This document shows, in pieces, positions 19,646-30,589 of a DNA stretch of 64,000 nucleotides (the first letter of the stretch is position 1; each line of letters starts with the position of its first letter). The position numbers and the translations under genes are program-made. Below the pieces are notes generated by a model. It ran no database searches and was not told the origin of the DNA. It was given only the letters and a program-made list of their open reading frames with translations. Origin of the DNA: Neofusicoccum parvum (taxonomy: Eukaryota > Ascomycota > Dothideomycetes > Botryosphaeriales > Botryosphaeriaceae); NCBI GenBank assembly GCA_020912385.1, contig CP087218.1, positions 868,001 to 932,000 of the forward strand, read 5' to 3'.

Positions 19646-22048
19646 ATGAAGGCTCCTTCGTTCGCTCTGGTGGCCTCCGCCCTGGCCGCTGTCGCCGCCG
19701 CCTCTCCCTTGAACAACCTCCCCAGGCAGGACGCTCCTGGAGTCGCGTGCCCCACTGCGTCCTCTCTTCAGCCCCGGCAGAACATCACCACCGGCACGCC
19801 CTGCTCCATCGTCAGCTCCATCGTCAACAATGGCGGTCAGGCCACCTCGACCCCCACCGTCCCGGCTGGTCTCGCCTACGACTGTCTGAAGAGCGCCACG
19901 CTCAACAAGACGGCCGCCATTGAGCTCATCGACTCCATGAAGCCCTACATCGTCTGGCAGAGCACCCAGGCCTACCTGAAGGACCCTCCTGCCGAGTACG
20001 CTGAGAAGGTCCAGCCTGCTGTTGACATTGTTGGTGGCCTTGACGAAATTGCCGCCAAGGTCAATTCCGACGCATTCAACGGCGAGTACGAGTTCGGTTG
20101 GGCCTTGTACACGCTCATCCAATCCGCTCACGATGGTCATCTCTCGTACATTCCTGACTCGGTCGGCGCCATCTTCACCTGGGGCAGGCCCATCTCCATC
20201 GTCTCTGTTTCTGAAGACGGCCAGAAGCTCCCGGCGCCTTTCGTCTACCAGGACATCCTTGCTGCTTCGTTCCCCAACTCGACCTACACTCCTTCGGCTA
20301 TCGTGAAGATTGACGATCAGGACGCCGCCACTTTTCTCGAGGAACTGAGCCAGCACGGCTCCCTCCAGGATCGTGATGCCCTCTACAACAACGTCATGTA
20401 CGAGCTGGCCCAGATCCAGCTTGGCTCCACTGGCTCAACCACTGGCATGTTCTCTGGCGGTGGCAGAGGCCGCTACGTCTACCCTGGTCCCACGACCAAA
20501 CTGGATTTTGCCAACGGTACCACCAAGACCTTTGAGAACTTTGCCCGTGCTCTCGTTTCGTTCCGTAATGTTGAGAACGGTACTGCGCTGAGCGACAAGT
20601 ACTTCCAGTACGACTCTGGTTCGGCAAGCGCCTCTGCTATGGCCATGGCCGTTGACGCCAAAGATAAGTCGCGCATCCAGGCATCCAACATGAACGCCGA
20701 TGGTCCCAAGGATGACGAGCCCGTCAATGACATGAATGTCCACATGGCCGTTGCCGATGCTACAAGCAGCGCCACTGTCTCGCGCGCAACTCCTGCCCCG
20801 GGCTACCCCACTCCGGTCATCTACCAGAGGAACAACCTCATCGCCGGATACTACCTTGAGGGAGATGACCACTCGGATACCGCTGTCCTCACTGTTCCTT
20901 CGTTCGTCAGCTCCAGCTTCGCTGAGCTTGAGTTCCAGCGTGTTGGCACCCAGTTCATCCAGCAGGCGAAGGCCGACGGCAAGACCAAGCTAATTATCGA
21001 CCTCAGCGCCAACGGAGGTGGCACCATCCTCCAGGGCTATGACCTCTTCAAGCAGCTTTTCCCATCCCTCTTGCCGTACGGCGGTACTCGTTTCCGGGCT
21101 CACGAGACCTTTGACTTGGTTGGCCAGAAGTTCTCTTTCCTCGCTGAAGACTTCCCCCGTGATCCTGAGATCGTCCAGCAAAACTACACCATGGCTGATA
21201 TTGTCTCGAGCGTCTTCAACTACCGCACTGACTCCACCGAGGACTACAAGCCCTTCACGTCCTGGGCAGAGAAGTTTGGTCCGCATGAGAACCACGGCGA
21301 CAACTTCACCTCGACCATCCGCTGGAACATGTCGGACCCGCTGAACATTCTGAACAGCGGTGGTATTGAGATTACTGGATATGGCAACCGCAGCAACTTC
21401 ACCGATCAGCCTTTCGAGTCTGCAAACATCGTCATCCTCTACGACGGATATTGCGCGTCGACCTGCGCCATCTTCTCGGAGTTGATGCGCCAGCAGGGCA
21501 ACGTGTCGACTATCGCTCTGGGTGGGCGTCCGCAGTACGGTGCCATCCAGGCTGTCGGTGGCGTCAAGGGCTTCAACAACTTCAACTGGGCTGCCATCCA
21601 GCAGTGGGTGTACGAAGCTTACCAGAATGCCAACCCTGATGAGCAGGCCAAGTACAACGAGTCGTACCAAACCAACTACGCCAGCTACGTTCCCTTCAAC
21701 CGTGCTGCCCTCGACCCCAACGTCAACGTCCGTGACGGCCTTCGCCAGGGTGACGAGACTGGTACTCCGCTTCAATTCACGTACGAGGAAGCTGACTGCC
21801 GTCTCTTCTACACGGCGGAGATGACTCTCGACGTTACGGCGATTTGGAAGGCGGCTGCTGACAGCAAGTGGGGTGAGACCAACCATTGCGTCACTGGGAC
21901 TCCGAGCTACAAGAGGAGTGAGCATCTCACCAAGAGGGCGGTGGTGCCGCGCATGGCCAAGCGCGACACGTCGTTCGAGGAGAGCTTGAAGCTCTTCACG
22001 GACGCCACCGCGATCCGCTTCGATGGCGATGCCTTCATGGCGCCCTGA
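19646..22048 (+). CDS. Secreted S41-family serine peptidase
   Basis: An intronless 800-aa ORF with a clear signal peptide (MKAPSFALVASALAAVAAAS). The family core is present: SAHDGHLSYIPD early in the protein, then the tail-specific-protease-type block LIIDLSANGGG (about 450) and ILYDGYCASTCAIFSE, in which Ser605 is the expected nucleophile. Several N-x-S/T sequons suggest N-glycosylation. Fungal S41 proteins of this type include general extracellular peptidases and UstP-like enzymes of ribosomally made peptide clusters. No precursor peptide with repeated cores is seen nearby, so I favour a general secreted peptidase. The acidic/Asn-rich inserts and 800-aa length are usual for the fungal subgroup. 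Confidence 0.88.
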   Translation: MKAPSFALVASALAAVAAASPLNNLPRQDAPGVACPTASSLQPRQNITTGTPCSIVSSIVNNGGQATSTPTVPAGLAYDCLKSATLNKTAAIELIDSMKPYIVWQSTQAYLKDPPAEYAEKVQPAVDIVGGLDEIAAKVNSDAFNGEYEFGWALYTLIQSAHDGHLSYIPDSVGAIFTWGRPISIVSVSEDGQKLPAPFVYQDILAASFPNSTYTPSAIVKIDDQDAATFLEELSQHGSLQDRDALYNNVMYELAQIQLGSTGSTTGMFSGGGRGRYVYPGPTTKLDFANGTTKTFENFARALVSFRNVENGTALSDKYFQYDSGSASASAMAMAVDAKDKSRIQASNMNADGPKDDEPVNDMNVHMAVADATSSATVSRATPAPGYPTPVIYQRNNLIAGYYLEGDDHSDTAVLTVPSFVSSSFAELEFQRVGTQFIQQAKADGKTKLIIDLSANGGGTILQGYDLFKQLFPSLLPYGGTRFRAHETFDLVGQKFSFLAEDFPRDPEIVQQNYTMADIVSSVFNYRTDSTEDYKPFTSWAEKFGPHENHGDNFTSTIRWNMSDPLNILNSGGIEITGYGNRSNFTDQPFESANIVILYDGYCASTCAIFSELMRQQGNVSTIALGGRPQYGAIQAVGGVKGFNNFNWAAIQQWVYEAYQNANPDEQAKYNESYQTNYASYVPFNRAALDPNVNVRDGLRQGDETGTPLQFTYEEADCRLFYTAEMTLDVTAIWKAAADSKWGETNHCVTGTPSYKRSEHLTKRAVVPRMAKRDTSFEESLKLFTDATAIRFDGDAFMAP

Positions 22049-24317
22049 GCGGTTCCTTGCTTTTCTTCTAATTCACCTTTCATTTTCTTCTTCTTGCTTG
22101 ATTCAAGAACAGCGATACTTCATCAAGGGTAGGTAGAAGGTAGTACTGATACCAGCTTCACTAACGAAAAGTTTGATGCATGCATGCATGGGAGACCGGA
22201 GCATAATGTTTGTTACCCTGTATTCTCCCTTTATTGTAATGTTTACTTCTGAGCACATTGAGTGATGGACGGAGTTGAAAGACACGGGCTAGTGGCATAG
22301 ATGGCTACTTTTTATGCATGCCATGAATGATCACGATAGCTTAGGTTCATAGTAGCCATAGAGCTCGAACTAAGATTACGGAGTCACATTATTCATGTAT
22401 TCAAACTCGGTGATTGCGCTCATTATCACAAATTTCTCATGCGAGACTGCCCCTCTGACACGCTCGATAGTCTATTTCCGGAGGCTGGAATACTGCAGCT
22501 ATTCTCACCATGGCAAACAAAGGTCGTCATAAAATTAAGGTTAAGAAAAGCAACCTTGGCGGCTTGCATGGATGTTGTGACAAGAGTTGTTTTTGGCTTG
22601 GAAACTCGGTCCCAGTCACCCGATTCGCAGGCATCCTTGGTGGTGCCACGACATGCCCGTCAATCCATGAGGCTGAAATCTCGTCCTTCAGCAGCTACGC
22701 AGGCCGGTGTATATACACCCCCAGCGTCTACTCGCTGCTGCATAACAACACTGAGCCAGGAAAACACTTATCCTGTTCGACCACGCAAGCGTGAATACTG
22801 CATTAAGACGGAAGAAGACGCTGTCTGGACCCGACTGATTAGAGGCGGTAAGAATGAATCCGAGGAATGTCCCCGGGTGACCTTGTGCCTCGAGAACCGG
22901 TGAGTAATTCATCCAAGCCTTCACACGAAATCTTCGTCAGCCTTGCTAATCATCCAACCCAAGCATCTGGCTTGACAGCACCCACATCACCCCCTCCAAC
23001 AGCACCAAGCCTCGCCTCCAACAGCTGACTCGACCGCCCTCAACTACACCCCCTCCTTGCGCAACGTCTTCAACGCCCCCTCCTCGCCATCCGCACCCTC
23101 CGCCCCCGACGCCACCAACCACGGCTCCGGCCCGCGCGCGCTCCGAAGCCCTCTTCGCCGGCCTCGCGCGCCTGGCCTGCTACGACGTGCTGCCGCTCTT
23201 CGACCTAAGCGCCAACGCGACGACGGTGGCGAGTGGTGCGGTGCGGATGTTTGGAGGATGGACAGGGTGGGTGGGTTTTGTCAAGGAGCATGTGGCAAGG
23301 GGGGTTTTTTTTTTTCAGGCAGACGGGGGCAGTTGTGAGGGGATGGACGGGGGATGGGTTTTTGGGGAGGTGTGGGTGTCGGCGTCAGCGGGTGGGGGCA
23401 GGGGTACGAGAGTTTCAATGTTAAAAGGGGGGGACCCGGCTTTCGAGGGGAGTGCGCAGGGCTCGGCGGTCTCGTAACCTCGTTGCAGCCGCTTGTGAGG
23501 CGGGATGCAAGGCTAAGAAGCCGTTAGATAAAGGAGGCGGGTGTGTGGCATCTCCTAATTCGTATCGTAAACCAACATCAGCAAGAGTTCGATTGGCTTT
23601 GTAACATTGTTCCGGTGCGGTGGACAGGGGGAGCCTTGGAACGTGTATTACCTTCCAGCGGGCAAGGCAGATTCCGGGGTTACTTGCTTCTCTGCCTTGC
23701 ACATTGGATCCCACTTTCCGAAGGAGGGCTAGGTTATAGACGAGTAGTATTGAATAGTTCACAAGCAAAGCAAGGCTATGTTAACTACTTCACTACGTTA
23801 CGACAAGGGGAAGGCTTCAATCTCGAGATTTTATTGGTCAAAAAACAAAAAGCTGTCGGCCCCGAGAAAGTCCGTCCGTGGATTGACGAGGCTGAAGTCC
23901 TGCCTAGGTTTGGTATTCCATTGCTGTGCGTGTGTCCAGTTTTAAACCAATGAGACGCGTAAGTATATGCAGTAGAGTTACACAGCAGCAACGCCGTGTT
24001 CAAAAATGTTTGGACTATTCGCCAGCCGGGGGAATCTTACATTCGTAGCTCAGCTTTCACACCGATCATGTGCATGTAAGTGTTCAGCTCGAAGCTGCTG
24101 GGACTCGTAGGTTCAGTACAGTAACACAGACTTGAGATGAAATACTTAAAGCCCGGCATGCCTTCCACCACTCGTAAACATCTCAACCACTTCAGCGCAG
24201 AAAGCCAGATGCCAAACCTTCGTTCTTGAAATAATATTCTCGTTAACACAATGACCCTTAATGTTGAATACGATGTTACTAGAGATCTCTCAACACAACA
24301 CCTTGCAATAGAGAATC
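22049..24317. other. Gene-poor interval with possible gene fragments
   Basis: Contains the peptidase 3' region, then short ORFs. Around 22440-23300 a discontinuous frame shows one protein-like stretch (RSEALFAGLARLACYDVLPL, then LSANATTVASGAVRMFGGW) after an intron-like GTGAGT...CTAATC...CCCAAG at 22900-22964. It runs into G/T homopolymers near 23300 and has no recognised family. The interval 23480-24300 shows nothing clear. Confidence 0.35.
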
Positions 24318-24782
24318 TTGAAGACAATGCCCGGAAGCAACCTACGCACGATTGGCTCCGATACACTTGTACAGGTTTATGAGCAAGGAAACATTACAAA
24401 CTCAATGAGAAATATAGCGCTCAGCACTACCAAAGCTATAAGGGAGTCTTCGAAACGTGGCCATGGTGAAACCGTTGGGAGTTCTCGGGCAGCTGACACA
24501 TACCTTCGCGTGCAGTGGTGGTGGTTAGCCTTTCCCCTGTCACTTCAAGGCATGACCCTTGCATTTCTACTTGCGACAATCATCAAAAGCCGGTTCGCTA
24601 GAATGGAAAACTGGAAAGCCTCCTCATTAGCAGTATTCCGCTGCGGCCTGTTGGGAGACGGAGACTTCGGATTGACGGAGGCAGGTCAGCTTCATGAGCT
24701 CGACAAAGCTGCAAAACAGGCTAGAATCACTTCGAGGTATTCAGGGAGCGCGTATACAATTGTGCATAACGATTTAGACTAG
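24318..24782 (+). pseudogene. C-terminal fragment of a fungal DUF3176-like membrane protein
   Basis: A 154-codon ORF whose central part, ITNSMRNIALSTTKAIRES, then DTYLRVQWWWLAFPLSL and the hydrophobic LQGMTLAFLLATIIKSRF, then WKASSLAVFRCGL, has the layout of the C-terminus of fungal DUF3176-type membrane proteins (sequon-rich ectodomain end, last helix, cytosolic tail). The large N-terminal part with its other helices is absent upstream, so this is a truncated relic, or at most a last exon. It lies about 140 bp from a LINE insertion. Confidence 0.45.
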
Positions 24783-24919
24783 TCCGTAACCGGGCAATAG
24801 GGAGCCGCGGCGTGGCGCAGAGATATCACCACACACTCCTTCACTTGAGATTGCCTTTCTCTTTGTTCTTCGTGCCGTCGGAAGTTCCTTGTGGCTTTGA
24901 ACACCCCAACCCCACCCAT

Positions 24920-24933
24920 TACCCACTACACCC
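24920..24933. repeat. Target-site duplication, left copy
   Basis: TACCCACTACACCC occurs here and is identical at 26544-26557, directly bordering the truncated LINE. Confidence 0.9.
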
Positions 24934-24940
24934 CAAGTGA

Positions 24941-26386
24941 GAGAGACGAGTAGCGGCCCACCTCCGACGCCTAAACGGGGTTATAAAGGGTATGCCCCCA
25001 GCGGCAGCGGCAAAGGCCGCGCACGCATGCATGATCCCAGTCGCCACGTATGGCGCGGAAGTCTGGTATGAAGGAACAACAAAGCCAATACCATACACTA
25101 CTAGGACGGTAGTACCGAGACATTCGTACCATATGGCGACTATAGATAGGGCGCTACGAACAGCAGCCCGGGCTGTAATACCCGTATGGAGAACGACCCC
25201 GATCCCGGTACTCCACCGCGAAACAGGGATCCCACCGGCAAGCGTGCTCCTACAGCAGATCCAGAGAAGAGCATCACTTCGTTTACGGCTGTTAGACAAG
25301 GCACACCCACTCGTTGGGCGGACAATGATTATAAGAGGACGCTGGGGTTCAGCTCCAAAGACCCTTAATCTAAAGCCAAAGGTCACAAGGCTGCAGAGAA
25401 TGGCGCAGCTTGAAGAGGAATGCGAAAGACCCCAGCTCCTACAGCAGAGCTACACCAATACCCCCCAAAGGACAACGCAGGGAAAAGAGAGGGGAGCAAA
25501 GGAATTTATAGAATCACTGAAACAAGACCCACCGGGAACGATACATATCTATTCGGACGGCTCAAGCATGGACTCGAAAACCGCCTGGGCCTTCGTTGCC
25601 TACAGACACGGCGCGCGGATCCACACCCAAAGCGGAAGCCTAAACAAGGCGGAGGTGTTTGACGCGGAAATCCGAGGCGCAGCAGAAGGACTCGCGTGGG
25701 CGGCTACTAACGCAGAAGCTCTACAGGCTACGAAAGTCACGCTATGCATAGACAACACCTCGGTCATACAGGGCATAGACGGACACACCCCGGCCAGCTC
25801 ACAGAGCCAATTCATGAGGCTAAAGAGCATGAGACAGGAACTCCGAATCCCAGTAGAGACTAGGTGGTGCCCTGGTCATATGGGAATCACGGGAAACGAG
25901 GAGGCCGATCAGCTAGCGAAGGCAGCTATCGGTCTACAGAACGATGAACAGGGGCCGGCAACCGTATCCTGGGCAAGGCGGAGAAACAGGGAGGAGAGGT
26001 CGCGAGTCTACGAGGCCTGGTGGGAGGAGCACCAAACACCAGCCTACCGACACCTAGGCCTTAAGATAAAAAAGGGAAGGAACCCCGAGCTAGCACTATC
26101 AAGGCAGACACTATACCGGCTACTAGCCGAAAGAACCGGCCACGGGGATTTCGCCGAGTATCACAGACGCCTAGGGCATAAAAAGGCGGAACTTACCTGC
26201 AAATGCGGCGCTGAGAAGGCGCAATGGCACTTTATCGACTGCCGCCTGGCAATGGGCTGGGAGTATCCAGGAACTGCGATGAGGGCGGAGAAGATTAGGA
26301 ACCTCCTCGGACCAACGGGGTGGTTTCTTTTTCAAAACCTCCTTGAATCAACGGCGGTGTTCCGGGGGAGATGCGAGGAACCGTGA
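24941..26386 (+). pseudogene. LINE ORF2 C-terminal fragment with RNase H domain
   Basis: Open frame with no start of its own; the first in-frame ATG is at 24992. The beginning (VAAHLRRLNG, then MIPVATYGAEVWYEG) is the thumb/C-terminal part of LINE reverse transcriptase. The RNase H domain shows the acidic residues in order: IYSDGSS, AEVFDAEIRGAAEGL, LCIDNTSVI and GNEEADQLAKAA. The C-terminus has a CCHC-like CKCGAEKAQWHFIDC. Polymerase and endonuclease parts are missing, so it cannot transpose by itself. Confidence 0.9.
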
Positions 26387-26526
26387 ATGACAGGTTTTAT
26401 GATAAAAACTAGATAGGAAGCGGAGGATCTCATTTGTCCAGCGAAAAGGTGGCTACTCCACCCGTCAACAAGCCCCATGGGAGGCAAGACTGGCTGTAAA
26501 GCTAGTACAGATAGACGTTAATGCAA

Positions 26527-26543
26527 CAAACAAACAAACAAAA
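26527..26543. repeat. (CAAA)4 tail of the LINE
   Basis: Four CAAA units plus one A immediately before the right target-site duplication; a typical simple-repeat 3' end for fungal LINEs. Confidence 0.9.
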
Positions 26544-26557
26544 TACCCACTACACCC
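26544..26557. repeat. Target-site duplication, right copy
   Basis: The second copy of TACCCACTACACCC. It overlaps the stop codon (26550-26552) of the minus-strand DUF4470 gene, so the coding end is preserved while everything 3' of it was displaced by the element. Confidence 0.9.
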
Positions 26558-29350
26558 AAACACCCAAATCCCTCACCTCCTCCCTTATAACGTTCACCGG
26601 ACTCGCCATCATCTCCCAGCTATCAAAACTCCATATCGAACACCACCAGCTCCCCTTCGCCAACATCCCCCGCATCACGTCCTCCCGCATCCAAAACGCC
26701 GCCTCCCTGCCCTCCGTCCGATACGTCCACGTCGACAGCACGTGCAGCCCCTCTCTGTGCGTCCGGTCGGTCAGCGGCTGTCTCTTCCTCCTGTCCCTCT
26801 CGTCGTCGCTCATGATCTCGCGGAGCGGCCAGTGCTCCACCGGCACGTCGGAGTGAAACGTGATCTCCCTATCCACGAAGACGAGGGCGTGGGCGCAGTT
26901 GTACACGTTGCGGGTCTCGACGTTTCCGAAGACCATGCCGTACTTGCGGATGCCGGTCTGCGGCGGGATGGCGGCGTGGCCGCTGAGGAGGCCGAAGTTC
27001 AGGGCGGGCAGCCAGATGGAGGCGAGGGTGGTGAGCTCCGTGATGAAGGGGGCGATGCTCATCGGCTGAGGCGGGTTCGTGAACATTTGCCGTGTCTCTT
27101 CCAGCGCGAGCGGCACGGTGCGAGGCGGGCGTGCGCCGGTCTCAAGAGTGTTGGTCAGGAGGGGCGAGAGGATGTCCGAGAGCCAGTGGGCTGGGTAGCC
27201 AACTTCGCGGAGATGGTTGAGGAGGCGGAAGAAGATGCTCATATTTAGTGGTGAGTGAACGATTGTCCAAGCTGCTACTCTGTGACGCCGAGCAGGGAGG
27301 GCAATTTTGAGGAACAATCCATGCAGCCACGTCGTAAGCGATGATCGGTCCCGCTGGTCAGACAACTTTATTTGCCGTCTTGGGCGGCACCAACGAGAGT
27401 AGCCGAGAAAAGGCCTGGAATCCAAGCATTTTGACGGGAAGAATCTGTAGAGGATTCCAGTATCTGGCACTAGACAGTACTCATTCAAGAAGAGGTTCTC
27501 AGTGGTGAAAGCTTTGGCACTATGTAGGCACCTTGATGTAAAATACGAACGGCCATGCGCGATGTTTGTGATTGGAGCGGCGAACAGAAAGGAAGAGAGT
27601 GGGCCACCTGTGTAGTCCGGAACATTTGACATATGGATCCTGTCGTACTCTCGAGGATATTTCCAGCTACGGACGTTGGATTCAACGCCATTATACAAAC
27701 TCTCGAGGCTTTTCGTATCTTTCCGATGCTCCAGAAGGCCGTATCTAATCTGGTCAAAGACTTGCGTCATTTCTCCGACAATAATTTCGACACGAATGCG
27801 GGACTTCAAATGTAACAATGCCTCTCCAAGAGACGCGAAGTAGGATGCGGCATAGTCATACAAACAATTCGGGTTCCTGGGTGAGCAATCCAGCATTTGA
27901 GTGTAAAGTAAAAAGGGGTCAAAGCCGAAACCAGCGTCGACGTCTCCAGAGTTCAACCATTCAATATCTACTAGAGTCACATTCGGCTTCCATGACCAGT
28001 CCAGTTGCCAGAGCCAAGCTAAATCCATGGCAGAAGAAGGATCTGGACCTGCGAGAATTTGCTTGAAATTGAGGGGGTCGTCTTCAAAGAAGGATTTTGG
28101 AGGAGTGAGAACGCACGCCTTGTCAAACATGATGTCGTCGTTTCTGCATCCGGGTTCATTGCCTGTGTATTGGCCCCGGTATCTTGACTTGGCGTCCCTT
28201 CGGAACGATTTCTTCGCTGCAATTCTTCGGATCATGCCGGTAGGGCATCGTTGTTCAGCATCGTGTAGCCATGACACCAACACTGCCTTGATTGATCCAT
28301 GCTGTTTTTCGAAAATCAATAGCCAGGGCGTGGTGCCGCTAGTGCCTTCAAGCAAAGCCATCGTGGCGATCATAGTTCTGCGTAGCCGCTCGTATGCTCT
28401 CGGAGGCATTATCACCGCCCCGTACACGTAGAATAGCGTTGCCAAAACCTCCTCGCGTTCTTCCAGGTTGGGTTTAGTGCTCTCTTTGGCCAGTTCCTCA
28501 AGTAACATGAAGATGACCAGATCCCGGGCGACAGCATGTGCTTTTATGTCTATCACGGTGAAATGATACCGTAATGTGGGCGTCTCGGCGGATTTATTTT
28601 CGACACTAGCAATATGACGAAGGGTTGCGTGCATGTTCCGGGCGTCGCCGATACCCGCGAATAAGAAGGTTGTTGGGTGTGAAGTACCGTACTGCTTGCA
28701 CAAGGAATCCTGGTCGTCATGGCCGACGTGGTAGTATTCCGTTACGTTGATCCTAAAGTGCACTTATTAGCTCAAGAATCACCCGGTGGTATGTCTTCCT
28801 TACAGTGTAGGCTTAAAACGAGGTAGCTCATTGACAATCTTGTGGAGCGCCAGGTTTTCTGAAAAAGATTGGCTCTGTGGCCACAACGCGACCGCCTCCA
28901 CACTGGTTTGGATAGCGGATCTCAGATTAGCAGCTTCGAAATCTCCGATGATGTTGCTGTGATCCTGTAGCGTCTGTCGTGCCTTTTCGAAGTCAACTTC
29001 CAGAATATATGATTTGACTTTCCGAGCTTGTAGCTCAGATACAAGCGCTTTGTCTTCCACTGGCGCGAGTCTCAGGGCATCTTCAATTCGAGATGCGCAC
29101 TCATGATAGAGTCCGGCGTCGTAAAGGGTTTTTGTTAGGCTCAAGAGCGTTGAAATATCCGCTGGGTCAGCTCGGGCGGCTTGGCGATACAGTTCGATAG
29201 CTATGCGCTGCTGTTAGCCGGCCCTCCGAAACTATCGATGCGGCCGAGTAGTTGAGTAGAGACATGCTTACCACTCCAAATACGTCCACAGTTGTACAAG
29301 ATATCTCCGCGCTGGAGAAGCTCCTGGTTCTGTGCCGCTCTATCTCCCAT
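26550..29350 (-). CDS. TPR plus DUF4470 protein (MYND-protein relative)
   Basis: Three exons: 29350-29272, 29200-28804 and 28752-26550; introns phase 1 (GTAAGC...GCATAG) and phase 2 (GTAAGG...TTTAG); 892 aa. Residues 1-110 are TPR-like (ELLQRGDILYNCGRIWSAIE, ELYRQAARADPADISTLLSL). The DUF4470 domain follows near 160, recognised by PTTFLFAGIGDARNMHATLR. A long C-terminal region, as in fungal DUF4470 proteins, ends GVWV. In relatives DUF4470 is often joined to a MYND zinc finger; no Cys cluster of that kind is seen, the TPR block taking its place. The role is unknown. A LINE begins directly after the stop codon, so its native 3' UTR and polyadenylation signal have been moved away by about 1.6 kb. 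Confidence 0.82.
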
Positions 29351-29638
29351 GGTGGAGGGCTAAGGGGTAGTCATAGCACGCAGGGAGGGAATGATTGGAG
29401 AACATGTATTTCGTTTGTTGTTGAAAAAGGCTCGTTGCATCAGAGCCTGCGAGAGCCGGAACTTTGTGGCATACCTTTGCGGCATACCTTTGCGGCAGGC
29501 GTTTGAGGCACAGCTTTGGGGCAGGTGGCACCAGGACATCCATCCACGTGTCGCTCTCGTCAAGCTTCTCAACCCACAATGGGAAGCAGCAGGACAGGCG
29601 CACTTCTGCCTGATTCCATGTAAAAGAGTATCTAAAGT
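29351..29638. other. Short spacer between two minus-strand genes
   Basis: A 288-bp spacer holding the release-factor gene 3' end and the DUF4470 promoter. It contains an imperfect direct repeat CTTTGTGGCATAC / CTTTGCGGCATAC near 29462-29489. Confidence 0.5.
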
Positions 29639-30277
29639 TCAAGGATTGCTCGGCCTTCCATCAGGTCTGTTTGTATGCTTGCTATCGTTCTCGTCGTTGA
29701 TTTGTTCTTCATCGACATCATCCCATTCTTCACGAGCATCGTCCACACTCTCTTCCGTGGCTTCCTCGCCGGCGGCTGCAGCCTTCTTGGCCTCCTCCAG
29801 AGCTCTGTACTTTCTCTTTGATTTCTTCGCGCTGCTGGCCTTCTTCTTCGCCTGGACGGCACGCTTGAGCTGGGTCCTGCTCTCCGGGCCTTTCTCGATT
29901 TCTTCGAGCCTCTCTGCGAGCATTCTCCTGGCAGTCTTGCGGTTCTGAGTACGGGACCGCGTGCCCTGATACTTGACAACAATGCCGGTGGGAAGGTGCT
30001 TTAGCTGCACGGCGGAAGAGGTTTTGTTCTGGCCAATTGGTCAGCGACACGCATCAAGATCGAAGGGCAGGTGTCAGACGATTTTCTGACCGCCCGGGCC
30101 GCTGCCTTTGAGGAAGGACTCGGTGATGTCATCCTCGTTGATGGCAGGCCGGGGCGGCAGCGGCTTCGGGCCTCGCAGGGCTGCGGCAGCGGAGAATGCG
30201 CGCGGGGCATTGCAGCGGGGCAGATGCAGGGCGCGGTGTGGCAGGGCAGGCCAGAGTCGAGCCCACGGAGCCGCCAT
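29639..30277 (-). CDS. Mitochondrial class I release factor-like protein (GGQ domain)
   Basis: Two exons, 30277-30080 and 30028-29639, phase 0; 195 aa. The presequence is Arg/Ala-rich without acids (MAAPWARLWPALPHRALHL). The catalytic loop reads DITESFLKGSGPGGQKI with GGQ at 62-64, and exon 2 continues NKTSSAVQLKHLPTGIVVKY, then SRTQNRKTARRMLAERL. This is the domain 3 of RF1/RF2 that hydrolyses peptidyl-tRNA. The stand-alone form matches C12orf65/Rso55-type mitochondrial ribosome-rescue factors. The tail is Lys/Glu-rich. The intron donor is GTCTGA, unusual but required to keep the conserved GGQKINK. The frame is open to an ATG at 30448, but the ATG at 30277 gives the better presequence. Confidence 0.85.
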
Positions 30278-30589
30278 GGCGAGGATGCGGACGCAGACGG
30301 TGTGCGTGCTTGGCCGGGCCAGAGCCAGCGTGGCCGGGCCGCGCAGGGCCGCGCAGGGCCGCCCGGGACCCTGAAACGCGAGGGCAGGGATTGGGAGATG
30401 GGCTCCTTTCGCAGGCACCACCCGATGCGCAGCCCAGCACCTCCGCAATAATAATACAGCCCGGCGGATCCTGCCATCCTCCTCGCCCTTACCGCAGCAG
30501 GAAGCGCCCGAACGCCAGTCATCACCACGCGACTGCTGATCGAGATTTCCACCCGACCGCCGACCGCCGCCCGCCGCCCGCCTCTACCC
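30278..30589. other. Divergent promoter: release factor / SPT small subunit
   Basis: 312 bp, very GC-rich on the left, between two head-to-head genes. No motif could be assigned. Repeats of CCGCGCAGGG occur around 30338-30360. Confidence 0.45.

Larger units (their letters stand above)
24934..26543 (+). mobile_element. 5'-truncated non-LTR retrotransposon (Tad1/I-like LINE)
   Basis: A 1.61-kb insertion bounded by a perfect 14-bp direct repeat. It starts abruptly inside ORF2 (end of the reverse-transcriptase region), continues through an RNase H domain and a terminal Cys/His motif, has a ~155-bp 3' UTR, and ends in (CAAA)4. Dead-on-arrival 5' truncation, a simple-repeat tail and a TSD are the hallmarks of target-primed reverse transcription. 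The intact ORF and identical TSDs imply a fairly recent insertion with little RIP mutation. Confidence 0.92.

Noticed and set aside
20990..21925. 311-codon minus-strand ORF
   Set aside because: Lies wholly inside the S41 peptidase coding sequence on the other strand.
22439..23480. Possible spliced gene downstream of the S41 peptidase
   Set aside because: One protein-like stretch and one intron-like sequence, but no start, no end and homopolymer runs; recorded only as a possible fragment.
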